Assembly (NCBI GenBank): GCA_937927795.1
Contig: CALBSF010000244.1
Location: 1 to 6,395, forward strand
Direction of reading: 5' to 3'
DNA from: an uncultured Rickettsiales bacterium
GTDB taxonomy: Bacteria > Pseudomonadota > Alphaproteobacteria > Rickettsiales > UBA1997
Length of the DNA stretch: 6,395 nucleotides
Shown: one piece after another, positions 1 to 6,394 of the stretch
Numbering within the stretch: the stretch's first letter is position 1
Layout of the letters: every line of letters begins with the position of its first letter
Translations under genes and position numbers: made by a program
The notes under the pieces: model-generated
What the model was told of the DNA's origin: nothing
What the model saw: the letters and a program-made list of their open reading frames with translations, nothing else
Databases searched by the model: none

Positions 1-38
1 ATCTTATACCATTTCAACTAAATAATTGACCATTTTAA

Positions 39-1193
39 TTATTGAGCCACTTCCTTTGAATCTGACGAAACTGAACTGTTATTTTCAATCTTATTATCAC
101 CTACAGCGTCTTGATTAGCCGCCTTAATTGGAATATGCTGTCTCTTTATAAATTTAGCTTTTTGCCCTTCTATAAATTTAAATTTTCTAACCTTTAAAGA
201 TTCCGAAGTATTTTGCACATCCGCTGGTTGATTAGAAATATCTTGAGCTGGGGGCGCCTTAATTACATTATCAGTTGCTGGTTTTTCTTCAACAGCCGGA
301 TTTTGCTTAGGAAGTACGGCTTCTTGCTTAATTTTGGATTCCTCTTTAACTTCCAAAACTTTTTTTACAAAAACTTTTTTTACCGGTTTTTTTACAATAA
401 ACTTACTTATTTTAGTCGGTTTAGCACCTTTTGCTGGAACTAAATTAAATATTTTTTCTTGAGAAACATTACCCTCATTTAAAACTTGAACTTTGTTCAA
501 TTGATCTAATAAATTATCCAAAACTATTTGTGCCTCTTTATTTTCATGGTTTCTAGCGATTTGATATGAATCAGAAATTTGCTGCCTTAAAGTGACAGAA
601 TTTGTATCTTTAATAAAATTAAATTTATCCACCATTGCAAATAAACAAGCATTGCAATTTGCGAGCACCGCATGATACATCGCAGATTCACCAGCAGAAT
701 TTACAAAAACTAATTTCGCACCATTATCTAGCAATAAATTAACTATTTTATCTTCGCCAGCAAGAGCAGCTCTCATAACTGGTGTCCAGCCTTCATTATC
801 AACGACATTTACGTCCGCACCGCTTTCGATTAAAATTTTTACAATTTCCAAATCTTTTTCTCTACAAGCTAGGTGCAGCGCGGTTGCTCCGCCTAAGTTT
901 TTTTGATTAACTAAAGCAGCTCCAGCTTTACTAAAAAATCTAACTCCATCCACATCATGACTTACAACAGCAGACATTAGAGCTGTTATTCCAGCAACTT
1001 GGTCATTTTGCTTGTTATACATTCCGGCAATTTGAGCCCTGATGGATTGGCTGCTCGCAACAAAGCTAAATAAAGCTATGGTGGCAGCAAAACCAAAAAT
1101 TAAAAAATGCTTTTTGTAAGAATAATTTTTCTTTGTATTTTTTTTATGATTACGATTATTCATTTTTGCAATTTTATTTATAGTTAATTCCAT
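39..1193 (-). CDS. Exported or membrane-anchored ankyrin-repeat protein with Lys/Pro/Glu-rich C-terminal tail (ank1)
   Basis: Hypothetical 384-residue protein. A basic N-terminus (about residues 12-29, rich in Asn, Lys and Tyr) leads into one hydrophobic segment at about 30-46 (FLIFGFAATIALFSFVA), which is either a signal peptide with a long n-region or a membrane anchor. Three clear ankyrin repeats follow at about 67-166; the best is GATALHLACREKDLEIVKIL followed by ESGADVNVVDN. A degenerate fourth lies at about 167-198. The rest is a low-complexity tail with VKK-type repeats and Pro/Glu/Gln runs, probably disordered and periplasmic or extracellular. The open frame extends upstream to 1253, but I chose the ATG at 1193: it follows AGAGG by 4 nt and gives a 10-bp overlap with the preceding gene, typical of translational coupling. 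An ATG at 1163 (374 aa) is possible. Ankyrin repeats bind proteins; the partner and function are unknown. Being secreted towards a host is only a possibility. Confidence 0.85.
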   Translation of the reverse strand: MELTINKIAKMNNRNHKKNTKKNYSYKKHFLIFGFAATIALFSFVASSQSIRAQIAGMYNKQNDQVAGITALMSAVVSHDVDGVRFFSKAGAALVNQKNLGGATALHLACREKDLEIVKILIESGADVNVVDNEGWTPVMRAALAGEDKIVNLLLDNGAKLVFVNSAGESAMYHAVLANCNACLFAMVDKFNFIKDTNSVTLRQQISDSYQIARNHENKEAQIVLDNLLDQLNKVQVLNEGNVSQEKIFNLVPAKGAKPTKISKFIVKKPVKKVFVKKVLEVKEESKIKQEAVLPKQNPAVEEKPATDNVIKAPPAQDISNQPADVQNTSESLKVRKFKFIEGQKAKFIKRQHIPIKAANQDAVGDNKIENNSSVSSDSKEVAQ

Positions 1194-2527
1194 TTTTCCT
1201 CTAGCTCTCTCATGATTGATTGATCTTGAGGGTTGTAGGGCTTTTCCATCCAAGTTTGAGCATTATGTCTTAATAAATATTTCACAATGACTTCTTTTTT
1301 ATAACGATAGGCAATAGATAGAGCCGTAAAGCCCTCATTGTCCATTTCGTTAACATCCAAACCATTATCAATTAATAATTCAACCGCTGGTAAAAAACCA
1401 ACTCTTGCAGATTGCATTAAATATGTTTTTCCTAAGCCGTCCACATATTTTATATCAGCTTTATTATTAAATAATATTTCGAACGATTTTGAATCAAGTA
1501 ATTCAATTGCAATATTGAGTGGAGTATATCCTAATTTATTTGGCATGTTTGGATCTGCTCCCTTTGCCAATAAAGACTCTATAACCGCATGTTTTTGCAT
1601 CAATATAGCAAATATTAAAATTGTATCACCTTGTCCATTTTCAACATTTGGATCCATAACATCTTGATAAGCATCATTAAAAAATGATATATCTTCATTT
1701 GCTGCAGCAGCAAAAAGTAAATCGATTTTTTCTTGCTTGGTTGGAATTGTTGGAATATGAACATTTTGCGAACTACGAAAACGATTTAATATCGGCGCCG
1801 GTTGAGGTTCTTCCAATACAAATCGTGAAATTGTTTTTCTTTTTGGAACAACTTTTTCTTCATCCGAAAAGCTAGAAATTTCATCAAAACTTTCTTTTTC
1901 TTTAAGAAATATAGATAAATATTTTTTTCTAAGCTCATTTAAAGCTTGTGATTTTTGCGATTGAATTTTTTCGTTTTTAGTTTGAGATTTTTTAGAATTT
2001 TCTAAAGCTAAACGACGCTTTAAATTATTTGCCCTATTAGCTTTTGCAAGCTTCTTTGCATCTTCCTTGTTTTTACTTAAATCACTTTGAGCCGCCAATT
2101 TGTCTACAACTTTTGGGGCTTGATTTACCGAAGTTTCTTTTTTAACATCACGATTAATTTTAGCTGACTTATTAGATGAAGTTTTTCCAATTACCTGTAG
2201 GTCTTCTTGCTTAATATCAACATCTTTTTTAACTTCTGTATTTTCAACAACAGCTGGTGTGGCTTCATTTTTTTGCAGATCCGGTATTTTTATTTCTTCT
2301 TTTTGAGCTGAATTATCAATGATTTTATGCTTACCGTCAACATCATCAAGCCCTAGAGACTCAACATCAATTTTAACTTTTTGCTTAGAAAAAGGATCAA
2401 GCTGCGCTTTTTTTGCTTTTAAATCGGCAGCAATATCCTCAAAGCTTTGTGGAACTTTATTTGCATCAGCGCCAAAAGCAGTAAGCTTAAAACCTACAAC
2501 AAAAATTAGTAAAAAAAATTTAAACAT
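1184..2527 (-). CDS. Exported ankyrin-repeat protein with long charged N-terminal region (ank2)
   Basis: Hypothetical 447-residue protein. The chosen ATG at 2527 gives a compact classical signal peptide (MFKFFLLIFVVGFKLTAFGA, cleavage near residue 19-20). An in-frame TTG at 2557 would overlap yidD and only lengthen the n-region, so it was not used. Residues about 21-258 are low-complexity, rich in Lys, Glu, Gln, Asn and Ser, with a likely helical or coiled-coil basic stretch around the middle (LKRRLALENSKKSQ, then LNELRKKYLSIFLKEKE). About five ankyrin repeats fill residues 266-430; the first is degenerate, and the others show GYTPLN, LLAKGADPN and LLIDNGLDVN signatures. The start lies 13 bp after the yidD stop, and the end overlaps ank1 by 10 bp, so the three genes are probably cotranscribed. 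Function is unknown. Export to the periplasm or beyond is inferred from the signal peptide. Confidence 0.87.
   Translation of the reverse strand: MFKFFLLIFVVGFKLTAFGADANKVPQSFEDIAADLKAKKAQLDPFSKQKVKIDVESLGLDDVDGKHKIIDNSAQKEEIKIPDLQKNEATPAVVENTEVKKDVDIKQEDLQVIGKTSSNKSAKINRDVKKETSVNQAPKVVDKLAAQSDLSKNKEDAKKLAKANRANNLKRRLALENSKKSQTKNEKIQSQKSQALNELRKKYLSIFLKEKESFDEISSFSDEEKVVPKRKTISRFVLEEPQPAPILNRFRSSQNVHIPTIPTKQEKIDLLFAAAANEDISFFNDAYQDVMDPNVENGQGDTILIFAILMQKHAVIESLLAKGADPNMPNKLGYTPLNIAIELLDSKSFEILFNNKADIKYVDGLGKTYLMQSARVGFLPAVELLIDNGLDVNEMDNEGFTALSIAYRYKKEVIVKYLLRHNAQTWMEKPYNPQDQSIMRELEEKWN
1194..1202 (-). promoter_or_regulatory. Shine-Dalgarno site deciding the ank1 start
   Basis: On the minus strand AGAGG (1202-1198) stands 4 nt before the ATG at 1193. 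It is encoded within the last codons of the upstream ankyrin gene. The spacing is slightly short, but this is the only obvious purine-rich ribosome site in the window, and it favours 1193 over the in-frame ATG codons at 1253 and 1163. Confidence 0.55.
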
Positions 2528-2540
2528 CTTTGAATTAAAT

Positions 2541-2765
2541 TTATTCAACAGGATCAAAGCCTGTTTTTTTACAAAAAGGATTGCATTTTAATAGCCTATT
2601 TATTCCAAGAATAAAACCTTTTTTTAAGCCTTTTTTCTCAATTGCTTCAATCATGTAACAAGAGCATGTCGGAGTAAATCTACATTTACAACCACAGAGA
2701 CTTGCTAGAAGAGGAGAAATAAGGAATTGATATGTTTTAATAAAAAAAATTAATAACTTTTTCAT
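2541..2765 (-). CDS. yidD: Membrane protein insertion efficiency factor YidD
   Basis: This 74-residue protein has the full YidD (UPF0161/DUF37) signature: an amphipathic N-terminus (MKKLLIFFIKTYQFLISPLL), the cysteine-rich core CKCRFTPTCSCYMIEAIEKK, then GLKKGF, a NRLLKCNPF motif and the terminal GFDPVE. Length is normal for the family (about 70-90 aa). YidD is a small protein attached to the inner face of the cytoplasmic membrane that helps YidC/Sec insertion of membrane proteins. In many bacteria it sits between rnpA and yidC. Here it is the first gene of a block followed by two ankyrin genes, an unusual setting. The start is secure because it matches the usual N-terminus. No Shine-Dalgarno sequence is visible, and the candidate promoter lies so close that the mRNA may be nearly leaderless. 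Confidence 0.95.
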   Translation of the reverse strand: MKKLLIFFIKTYQFLISPLLASLCGCKCRFTPTCSCYMIEAIEKKGLKKGFILGINRLLKCNPFCKKTGFDPVE

Positions 2766-2771
2766 TTTACC

Positions 2772-2799
2772 ATTATAATTAACTTGAGCTTAAAAACAA
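2772..2799 (-). promoter_or_regulatory. Candidate promoter of the yidD-ank2-ank1 block
   Basis: On the minus strand there is a perfect TATAAT (2777-2772) with TTGTTT (2799-2794) 16 bp upstream, a weak -35. A start 6-7 nt after the -10 box would fall at or next to the yidD ATG (2765), implying a leaderless or almost leaderless transcript. The region is very AT-rich, so a chance match is possible. Confidence 0.35.
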
Positions 2800-2865
2800 A
2801 AATCAAAATTTCAATTTAAATATCATTTTAAATTTATTTGTAATTAAAAAAATTTTAAAAATTAG

Positions 2866-2893
2866 TTGACCTAATAGAATTGATAATTATTAT
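2866..2893 (+). promoter_or_regulatory. Sigma-70-type promoter of the TonB-dependent receptor gene
   Basis: TTGACC (2866-2871, 5/6 match to the -35 consensus), a 16-bp spacer, and TATTAT (2888-2893, 5/6 match to -10). The predicted start is near 2900, giving a leader of about 28 nt with no visible Shine-Dalgarno site before the ATG at 2928. The -10 box sits just left of the centre of the Fur-like palindrome, so repressor binding would block polymerase. Confidence 0.6.
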
Positions 2894-2918
2894 CGATAAT
2901 CATTATCAATTCTATTAG
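2871..2918 (+). promoter_or_regulatory. 48-bp near-perfect palindrome with two overlapping Fur-box motifs (receptor operator)
   Basis: The two halves pair at 23 of 24 positions; the only mismatch is 2888 T against 2901 C. Inside are two 7-1-7 Fur-type boxes: TGATAATTATTATCG (2881-2895) and CGATAATCATTATCA (2894-2908). Each matches 13 of 14 defined positions of TGATAATNATTATCA, and they overlap by 2 bp. This is the arrangement known for Fur dimers binding on overlapping sites. The palindrome continues 10 bp beyond the Fur boxes on each side (CTAATAGAAT and its complement), which Fur alone does not need. Iron-dependent repression of the downstream receptor is inferred from the motif and from the receptor class. 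Confidence 0.8.
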
Positions 2919-2927
2919 TTTAAATTT

Positions 2928-5069
2928 ATGCCTATCAATCTTTTTTTCCGCACTGTTTTTTCATTCATTGCGCTTTCCTTTATTTTAATTAATTCAGCCA
3001 ATGCAAAAATAAAGGAAGTTGAATCTTCTAAAACTTTGCCTCGAGTTATAGTTACGGCAAATAAAACAAATGACGGTGATGTTGATGGATATAAAACAAA
3101 TTCTAATAGTAGCTCCACCCGCACTAACACCCCTCTTCTTGATGTTCCTCAATCAATTTCAGTAGTTACTCAAGATCAAATTCGTGATCAAAATATTACC
3201 AGCATTGGTGAAGCGATTCGCTATACACCCGGTATAACTCTGCATCAAGGAGAAAATAATCGCGATCAGGTGGTCATAAGAGGAAATAGCAGTAATGCTG
3301 ATTTCTTTGTTGACGGTGCTCGCGATGATGCGCAATATTTTAGAGATTTATATAATATTGATCGCGTTGAGGTTTTGAAAGGTCCTAACGCCATGGCATT
3401 TGGACGCGGCGGCAGCGGCGGATTAATTAACCGCGTTTCTAAAGTTGCTGATGGAAAAAGAGTTAGACAAGTTATTGCTTCAGGTGGATCTTTTAATAAT
3501 AGAAGAATTCAAGCTGATATTGGTGATAAAATAAATGATAAATTTTCGCTTCGACTTAATACTATGTATGAAAAATCAGGAACTTTTCGTCAACATGGAG
3601 ATCTTGAAAGATTTGGATTTAACCCAACAGCCACATTTAATTTAACAAAAAATACGGATTTAAAAGTTGGCTATGAATATTTTCACGACAGCCGCTTTAA
3701 TGATCGAGGAATTCCTTCTCAAAATGGCGTTGCTTATCGTACCAACCCATCAACATTTTTTGGAAATCCTGAAAATAATCACTCGCAAGCCACGGTGAAT
3801 TCAGGATATTCGATTCTTTCTCACGAATTTAATCCTACGTTAAAACTGCGTAACTATACTCGCTACACTGATAATAATAAATTTTATAGAAATGCTTACG
3901 CTGGAGGTCGGGTCAACTCTTCTGGTAACCTTAGCATTGTCGCCTATGACAACACAGTAAAGCGTCAAAATTTTACCAACCAAACCGATTTGACTAAAAA
4001 ATTCTCAACCGGTTCTTTTGATCATACCGCTCTAATTGGAATGGAAATTGCCAGACAGAATTCTCAAACATTTCGTAATACCGGATATTTCAATGGCTCA
4101 GATGACACCTCAGTTAGTGTGCCAGCAAACAATCCCCTTACTTTTGCTCCAATAGTATTTCGCCAATCTCCAATGAACTCTAGCAGGCCAGATCCTGACA
4201 ATCAATCTGGGGTAGATATCTATGCTGGTTATATTCAAGATCAAATTGATATTACAAAAAAATTACAATTAACCGCAGGGCTTCGTTATGAGGTTTTCAA
4301 AATGAAATTTCGTGATAATCGTAGCGGCGCTAATTTTGGTCAAACAAATGCAATGGTTTCTCCTAGGGCTGGAATTGTTTACAAGCTAAAAGATAATATG
4401 TCAATTTATGGAAATTATAGCGTAAGTTATTTGCCTAGTTCTGGTGATCAATTTTCAAGCCTGACTGCGGCAACTCAAGGTCTGCAACCTGAGCATTTAC
4501 AAAATTATGAAATTGGAACTAAGTGGGACGTTAATTCAAAACTCAACTTCACCACCGCGATTTATCAATTAGATCGCACCAATACAAGAGCTGTTGATCC
4601 AAAAAATCCAACATTATTTGCTCTTACAGGAGCATCGCGCACACGCGGCGTTGAGCTTGGTGTAACCGGCAAAATCACTGATAAATGGCAGATCATTGGT
4701 GGATATGCTTTTCAAGATGCATTCATAACGCAAACAACGGCAACTGCAGCAGCTGGAAAAAGAGTTGCTCTTGTGCCGCGCAATATGGGATCACTATGGA
4801 ATAAATATGATTTTACCCAAAAATGGGCAGGAGCACTTGGTATTATTAGCCAATCAGACCAATTTGCCGCCGTGGATAACAGCGTTAGATTAAAGGGCTT
4901 CACAAGATTTGATGGAGCAGCTTACTATAAAATAAACCCTGATTATCGCCTACAATTAAATGTTGAAAACCTTTTTGGCAGAAGATATATCGCAACTGCC
5001 GATGGCAATAATAACTTACAACCTGGATCTCCAAGGGCATTTAAAGTATCGGTAATAGCGAATTTTTAA
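2928..5069 (+). CDS. TonB-dependent siderophore receptor (outer membrane)
   Basis: This complete 713-residue gated outer-membrane barrel most likely imports a ferric siderophore. Residues 1-26 are a signal peptide (cleavage after SANA). A TonB-box-like stretch, LPRVIVTAN, lies at 37-45. The plug domain covers about 65-172, with LLDVPQSISVVTQDQI (70-85), RYTPGI (98-103), VIRG (116-119), FFVDGARDD (126-134), the hallmark YNIDRVEVLKGPNAMAFGRG (142-161) and GGLINRVSK (164-172). The 22-strand barrel runs to the end, with LRYEVFK and VSPRAGIVYK mid-barrel elements, the C-terminal NLFGRRYI, and a terminal Phe suited to BAM-dependent insertion. This layout fits the TonB-siderophore receptor family (FhuA/Fiu-like); the actual ligand cannot be read from the sequence. 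The start follows the Fur-like operator by 9 bp without a Shine-Dalgarno site, but the signal peptide supports it. The tonB-exbB genes downstream complete the uptake system. Confidence 0.95.
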   Translation: MPINLFFRTVFSFIALSFILINSANAKIKEVESSKTLPRVIVTANKTNDGDVDGYKTNSNSSSTRTNTPLLDVPQSISVVTQDQIRDQNITSIGEAIRYTPGITLHQGENNRDQVVIRGNSSNADFFVDGARDDAQYFRDLYNIDRVEVLKGPNAMAFGRGGSGGLINRVSKVADGKRVRQVIASGGSFNNRRIQADIGDKINDKFSLRLNTMYEKSGTFRQHGDLERFGFNPTATFNLTKNTDLKVGYEYFHDSRFNDRGIPSQNGVAYRTNPSTFFGNPENNHSQATVNSGYSILSHEFNPTLKLRNYTRYTDNNKFYRNAYAGGRVNSSGNLSIVAYDNTVKRQNFTNQTDLTKKFSTGSFDHTALIGMEIARQNSQTFRNTGYFNGSDDTSVSVPANNPLTFAPIVFRQSPMNSSRPDPDNQSGVDIYAGYIQDQIDITKKLQLTAGLRYEVFKMKFRDNRSGANFGQTNAMVSPRAGIVYKLKDNMSIYGNYSVSYLPSSGDQFSSLTAATQGLQPEHLQNYEIGTKWDVNSKLNFTTAIYQLDRTNTRAVDPKNPTLFALTGASRTRGVELGVTGKITDKWQIIGGYAFQDAFITQTTATAAAGKRVALVPRNMGSLWNKYDFTQKWAGALGIISQSDQFAAVDNSVRLKGFTRFDGAAYYKINPDYRLQLNVENLFGRRYIATADGNNNLQPGSPRAFKVSVIANF

Positions 5070-5108
5070 AAGGATCTGACCGGCGTTGTTGTATGGCTCT
5101 TTAAAATA

Positions 5109-5151
5109 ATTATAATCGAAAATGATATTGACTATCATTTTCGATTATAAT
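5109..5151 (+). promoter_or_regulatory. 43-bp perfect palindrome with Fur-box core (tonB operator)
   Basis: Two exactly complementary 19-nt arms (5109-5127 and 5133-5151) flank a 5-nt centre, TTGAC. The core TGATATTGACTATCA (5123-5137) matches the 7-1-7 Fur consensus at 12 of 14 positions. The centre is itself the -35 element of the tonB promoter, so binding would occlude it. The arms extend 14 bp beyond the Fur core on each side. It is not followed by a T-run, so it is not a normal terminator for the receptor gene, although a read-through transcript could fold it into a strong hairpin. Confidence 0.72.
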
Positions 5152-5156
5152 ATGAT
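5128..5156 (+). promoter_or_regulatory. Sigma-70-type promoter of tonB-exbB
   Basis: TTGACT (5128-5133, 5/6), exactly 17 bp, then TATGAT (5151-5156, 5/6). The predicted start is near 5163, leaving a leader of about 29 nt without a Shine-Dalgarno site before the ATG at 5192. The -35 sits at the dyad centre of the palindrome. A separate promoter here means tonB-exbB need not depend on read-through from the receptor gene. Confidence 0.62.
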
Positions 5157-5158
5157 AT

Positions 5159-5173
5159 CGATAATCATTAATA
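5159..5173 (+). promoter_or_regulatory. Second Fur-like half-site cluster over the tonB transcription start
   Basis: CGATAATCATTAATA matches 11 of 14 positions of the Fur 7-1-7 consensus and covers the predicted start site. Fifteen bases, TATCGATAATCATTA (5156-5170), are identical to 2891-2905 in the receptor operator, supporting one shared regulator for both promoters. Confidence 0.5.
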
Positions 5174-5191
5174 TCTTAATTTTATTTTTTA

Positions 5192-5800
5192 ATGAAACTG
5201 TTTTTAAAAAACTCTCATATATTGTCACTAACCGCAGCAACAGCCTTTCATATCGCCGCTGGTTTTTGGGCGATTTCGCCGTCAGATCCTATCATTATTA
5301 ATAAACAAGCTATTACAGTTAGTTTCGTTGCCCCTTCTAGTTTGGCTCAAAAAAATGATAATTTAAATCACAAAGAATTTGCTGAAAATTTAGAAGATAA
5401 AAATGGTTTAAAAAAATTAGGAAAAACTCAAAAATCACAAGAAGAAAATAAACAATTAGCTGATAATAAAAATACTTCAGGAATAGTTGATAAAAAAGCC
5501 ACCGCAACTAATTCTGCGCAAACTGATCCGATATTTGACGCCGCTTATTTAAATAATCCAAGCCCTGTTTATCCACTTAGAGCAAAAAATAAAAATATTG
5601 AAGGAAAAGTTTTGATTAAAGTTTTAGTTTCAGATGATGGAAATGCAAAAATCGTTACCATTGCTAACTCTAGCGGACATATAATTCTTGATGATGCAGC
5701 GATAGATGCGGTTAAAAATTGGAAATTTATTCCCGCTCGTAAAAATGGACAAAATATTCAGGCAAATGTGATAGTTCCAGTTGAATTTAAAATAATTTAG
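5192..5800 (+). CDS. tonB: Energy transducer TonB
   Basis: This 202-residue TonB family protein couples the inner-membrane proton-motive force to the outer-membrane receptor. One N-terminal transmembrane segment (about 10-28) carries His20, matching the position of the key His in E. coli TonB; the Ser four residues before it is Ala here. AITVSFVAP (40-48) follows, as in many TonB proteins. The linker (about 49-112) is rich in Lys, Asn, Gln and Glu, with no proline between 48 and 113, so the usual Pro-Glu/Pro-Lys spacer is missing. The C-terminal TonB domain (about 118-202) is well preserved: NPSPVYPLRAKNKNIEGKV, VLVSDDGNAKIVTIANSSGH, LDDAAIDAVKNWKFIPA, then VPVEFKI. The gene stops 3 bp before exbB and follows a Fur-like promoter. 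It probably serves the adjacent receptor, but could energise others. Confidence 0.92.
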   Translation: MKLFLKNSHILSLTAATAFHIAAGFWAISPSDPIIINKQAITVSFVAPSSLAQKNDNLNHKEFAENLEDKNGLKKLGKTQKSQEENKQLADNKNTSGIVDKKATATNSAQTDPIFDAAYLNNPSPVYPLRAKNKNIEGKVLIKVLVSDDGNAKIVTIANSSGHIILDDAAIDAVKNWKFIPARKNGQNIQANVIVPVEFKII

Positions 5801-5803
5801 CAA

Positions 5804-6277
5804 ATGAATTTTTTAATAGTCTTTAAAGAAGGAAATTCAGTCTTAATTGGGGTTTTTCTATTATTATTTTTAATGTCATTTTTAAGTTGGTATATCATAA
5901 CTTGGAAAGGTTTAAAACTTTATCGCGAATATAAATTATATCAAAATTTCAAACAAAATTACGCAACGCTTAAAGATTGGCCAAATCATCTTTCAATTGA
6001 AAAAACACAAGGCAGCGTCAATTTATTAATTCAGGAAATTTTAAAATTAGAGCCAATTTTAAAAAATCACGATCACGAAACAAAAAAAGAAATTCTCACT
6101 ATGCATTTAGCGCAAGATCTAGATGAAATAAGGGTTTGGCTAGATAAAGGACTTACAATATTAGCCTCAATTGGAAGCGTTTCACCTTTTATTGGCTTAT
6201 TTGGAACGGTTTGGGGAATTTACGGAGCCTTAAATAATATATCTTCTCAAGGAAGCGCTGGTCTTGATGCGGTTGCT
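5804..6277 (+). CDS. exbB: Biopolymer transport protein ExbB, 5' part; interrupted by a foreign-looking join
   Basis: ExbB forms the pentameric inner-membrane proton channel that, with ExbD, drives TonB. The ATG is 3 bp after the tonB stop, indicating a tonB-exbB operon. The first transmembrane segment is about residues 13-33. A cytoplasmic region follows (about 35-112, with QDLDEIRVWLDKGL near its end), then the second transmembrane segment with the family hallmark IGSVSPFIGLFGTVWGIYGA (123-142), including the conserved pore Thr135. The native sequence reads to about Ala158 (GSAGLDAVA), where family members continue with a G/P-rich turn and EAL..TA.GL. Here base composition changes abruptly instead. 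The third transmembrane helix, with its conserved Glu and Thr, is absent; full-length relatives have roughly 210-250 residues. The frame stays open to the window end, but residues after about 158 are not ExbB. TolQ is the alternative in this family; adjacency to tonB favours ExbB. Confidence 0.9.
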
Positions 6278-6394
6278 GTCGTGCAGGCCGTCGAGTGCGG
6301 CGAGGAAGCTCTCGCCGGGCACCGTGAAGGCCGCGGCGTCCCGCACCTGCGGCAATCTGGCGGCCTCCTCGGTGATCCCCGCGAGCCAGACCGC
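6278..6394 (-). CDS. Internal fragment of an unidentified protein from a high-GC organism
   Basis: The minus strand gives 39 codons without a stop, 37 of them ending in G or C, reading AVWLAGITEEAARLPQVRDA and then AAFTVPGESFLAALDGLHD. The amphipathic, Ala/Leu-rich composition and extreme third-position GC are what a real coding region of an actinobacterium or similar organism looks like. The plus-strand frames give unnatural Arg/Gly/Pro-rich products. Neither start nor stop is present, and I do not recognise the family. The frame runs into the AT-rich DNA and soon stops (TAA at 6232-6230), as expected at an artificial join. Confidence 0.5.

Noticed and set aside
4..33. Nine-codon minus-strand ORF after ank1
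   Set aside because: It is too short and has no supporting signal.
1194..1253. Longer N-terminus for ank1 starting at 1253 (adds 20 residues)
   Set aside because: It would overlap ank2 by 70 bp, the extra residues read as a shadow of the ank2 C-terminus, and the ATG at 1193 has the ribosome-site match.
1338..1667. Plus-strand open frames lying over the ankyrin genes (also 213-443, 1684-1875, 2319-2591)
   Set aside because: They lie antisense to well-supported ankyrin genes and show no recognisable motif. They are chance frames.
2528..2557. TTG start at 2557 for ank2
   Set aside because: It would overlap yidD and add ten residues ahead of a complete signal peptide. The ATG at 2527 gives a standard one.
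2915..3130. Minus-strand frames antisense to the receptor gene (also 4712-4903)
   Set aside because: They are antisense to the receptor coding sequence, without family features.
5070..5108. Slightly GC-richer stretch after the receptor stop as a gene remnant or small RNA
   Set aside because: It is only 39 bp, with no open frame, hairpin or repeat that I can support.
5109..5151. Palindrome as a rho-independent terminator of the receptor gene
   Set aside because: The stem is AT-rich and no T-run follows. The Fur core and the embedded -35 box explain it better as an operator.
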